A DNA stretch of 6,996 bases from JAJPJX01 sp964568355 (GTDB lineage: Bacteria > Acidobacteriota > Terriglobia > Bryobacterales > Bryobacteraceae), in NCBI GenBank assembly GCA_964568355.1, contig CAZMRK010000664.1:1-6996 (forward strand). The letters run 5' to 3'. Within the stretch, counting starts at the first letter, position 1; the number at the start of each line of letters is the position of its first letter. The notes below the pieces were generated by a model that had not been told where the DNA came from, made no database searches, and worked only from the letters and a program-made list of their open reading frames with translations. Positions 6,611 through 6,996 of the stretch are shown in pieces. Position numbers and translations under genes: made by a program.

Positions 6611-6806
6611 AGTCGCTCGTTCAGTCTGTTGGACAATGTCTGTCAGGGTCTAAGTCTGAGCCGGTTCGGTTGGGGGACTGGTTCCGTACGAGCGATTGTC
6701 CGGAGAGAGTCCGCGTATCTAGCCAGAACAGGACGGCCGTGAGGCTCAAAAACCAGGCGTGGAAAACCGCTCCGGGAACGCGATGCCGTTGTCTAGCGGC
6801 TTTTTT
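6611..6806 (+). ncRNA. Candidate structured RNA / regulatory leader upstream of the exported-protein gene
   Basis: Helix A pairs 6611-6620 with 6688-6697: ten consecutive pairs, one of them G-U, with core TCGCTCGT/ACGAGCGA. Directly inside it, helix B pairs 6621-6626 with 6676-6681 (one G-U) across a 6-nt bulge on the 3' side. Further on, CCGGAG (6700-6705) can pair with CTCCGG (6770-6775). Within that loop AGCC (6721-6724) can pair with GGCT (6743-6746), and GTGG-AAAA-CCGC (6759-6770) forms a small hairpin that competes by one base. The element ends in a terminator-like hairpin. I compared it from memory with cobalamin, c-di-GMP, glycine, guanidine, TPP, FMN, SRP and 6S RNAs and found no match. 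It may be a small RNA or a ligand-sensing leader; without covariation this remains a hypothesis. Confidence 0.4.
6785..6806 (+). terminator. Rho-independent terminator-like hairpin within the leader
   Basis: GCCGTT (6785-6790) pairs with AGCGGC (6795-6800), including one G-U, around the tetraloop GTCT. Six T residues follow at once (6801-6806). The stem is short but GC-rich at its base. It lies 62 nt before the start codon of the exported-protein gene on the same strand, so it would either end an upstream small RNA or attenuate that gene. Confidence 0.5.
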
Positions 6807-6818
6807 GATGCTGCTCCA

Positions 6819-6835
6819 GCGACTCCGTACGTCGC
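6819..6835 (+). other. Small hairpin near the translation start region
   Basis: GCGAC (6819-6823) and GTCGC (6831-6835) are perfect inverted arms around a 7-nt loop. The hairpin lies between the terminator-like structure and the start codon of the exported-protein gene. Only three T residues follow a couple of bases later, so it is not a good terminator by itself. Its function is unknown. Confidence 0.3.
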
Positions 6836-6868
6836 GCTTTGAACCAACTTGAAGAAAGAGAGACCGAG

Positions 6869-6996
6869 ATGATAGTTTTGTTTGCCAGGCGCATTGCTTT
6901 TGTTTTTGGACTATTGGCTCTTTTGGTCCCCAGTATGCCTCTGCGGGGCCAGGAGACCACCGGGAGTATCGTCGGCCTAGTGAAGGACGCGAGCGA
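6869..6996 (+). CDS. Exported Oar-like / TonB-receptor-type protein with carboxypeptidase-regulatory domain (partial, N-terminus)
   Basis: Translation from the ATG at 6869 gives 42 codons before the right edge. Residues 1-27 look like a Sec signal peptide: Arg7-Arg8, a hydrophobic core IAFVFGLLALLVPSMP, then a polar boundary near LRG-Q. The mature part begins QETTGSIVGLVKDAS, the first strand of a carboxypeptidase-regulatory-like (transthyretin/CNA-B-like) domain. In Acidobacteria this opening ('TTGSI-x-G-x-V-x-D') is typical of large Oar-like outer-membrane proteins with TonB-receptor-type barrels, thought to handle nutrient uptake or cell-surface functions. Only the start is present, so the barrel cannot be confirmed. 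A purine-rich stretch, GAAGAAAGAGAG, lies upstream as a weak ribosome-binding region. The leader carries a terminator-like hairpin. The gene diverges from the NtrY-like kinase. Confidence 0.7.
   Translation, partial: MIVLFARRIAFVFGLLALLVPSMPLRGQETTGSIVGLVKDAS

Larger units (their letters stand above)
6415..6868. other. Long divergent intergenic region between the kinase and the exported-protein gene
   Basis: No convincing gene lies here. The kinase-proximal part has a GC-rich hairpin (GCGCC, six-base loop, GGCGC, at about 6446-6461). Next comes an A/T-rich tract (about 6470-6490) and the segment ATATATCTAGAT. A TTGACT (6532-6537) resembles a -35 box, but no -10 box lies at the right distance. 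AAGTAC occurs twice with a 3-nt gap (6569-6574, 6578-6583). From 6611 on, strong complementarity and a terminator-like hairpin suggest a structured RNA, listed separately. Confidence 0.5.

Noticed and set aside
6679..6693. TGG-N10-GC spacing resembling a sigma-54 promoter on the plus strand
   Set aside because: Only the GG and GC dinucleotides match; the remaining -24 and -12 consensus bases do not, and the site is inside the RNA helix strands.
6601..6852. Plus-strand open frame of 83 codons beginning MMGKSLVQSVGQ
   Set aside because: It has no ribosome-binding site, shows low-complexity-free but family-less composition, and runs straight through the helices and the terminator hairpin. Structured RNA explains the region better.
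6947..6962. GCCAGGAGACC resembling the cobalamin-riboswitch B12 box
   Set aside because: It lies inside the coding sequence of the exported protein and simply encodes the common Gly-Gln-Glu-Thr-Thr stretch; none of the other parts of a cobalamin riboswitch surround it.

Overview
The window looks like a chromosomal segment of an acidobacterium, probably of the Solibacter/Bryobacter type. The base composition is GC-rich by eye. The right edge begins an exported protein of the Oar-like, carboxypeptidase-regulatory-domain/TonB-receptor style that is greatly expanded in Acidobacteria. The end of the nuoM-like gene carries a sequence that I recall as a dispersed repeat in Solibacter-like genomes. 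This placement is inference from family knowledge and was not confirmed by any search.

Layout from left to right: the 5' end of a minus-strand NAD(P)-dependent epimerase of the SDR superfamily (start at 158, rest outside the window); a 43-bp divergent spacer with a perfect 9-bp inverted repeat; a plus-strand radical SAM/SPASM protein (202-1269); then, convergent with it at a gap of 4 bp, a minus-strand block read right to left. That block comprises a NtrY-like membrane histidine kinase (start best placed at 6393), a NtrX-like sigma-54 response regulator overlapping it by ATGA, and, after an 81-bp gap, a complete NuoM-type subunit of respiratory complex I. Finally, a 475-bp non-coding stretch separates the kinase from the divergent exported-protein gene at the right edge.

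The kinase and regulator form an evident two-component operon: a four-helix membrane sensor with a large extracytoplasmic loop, HAMP, PAS and HisKA/HATPase modules, paired with a REC-AAA+-Fis regulator. No terminator is visible between the regulator and nuoM, so all three may be co-transcribed. nuoM has neither nuoL nor nuoN beside it, so it is solitary here.

The least explained part is the leader of the exported-protein gene. It holds a 10-bp long-range helix stacked on a second helix, a third possible pairing, and a six-pair hairpin followed by six T residues, all upstream of the start codon. This could be a small RNA or a leader controlled by transcription termination. I found no CRISPR array, tRNA, rRNA, insertion sequence or defence gene, and nothing that amounts to a clearly new multi-gene system.
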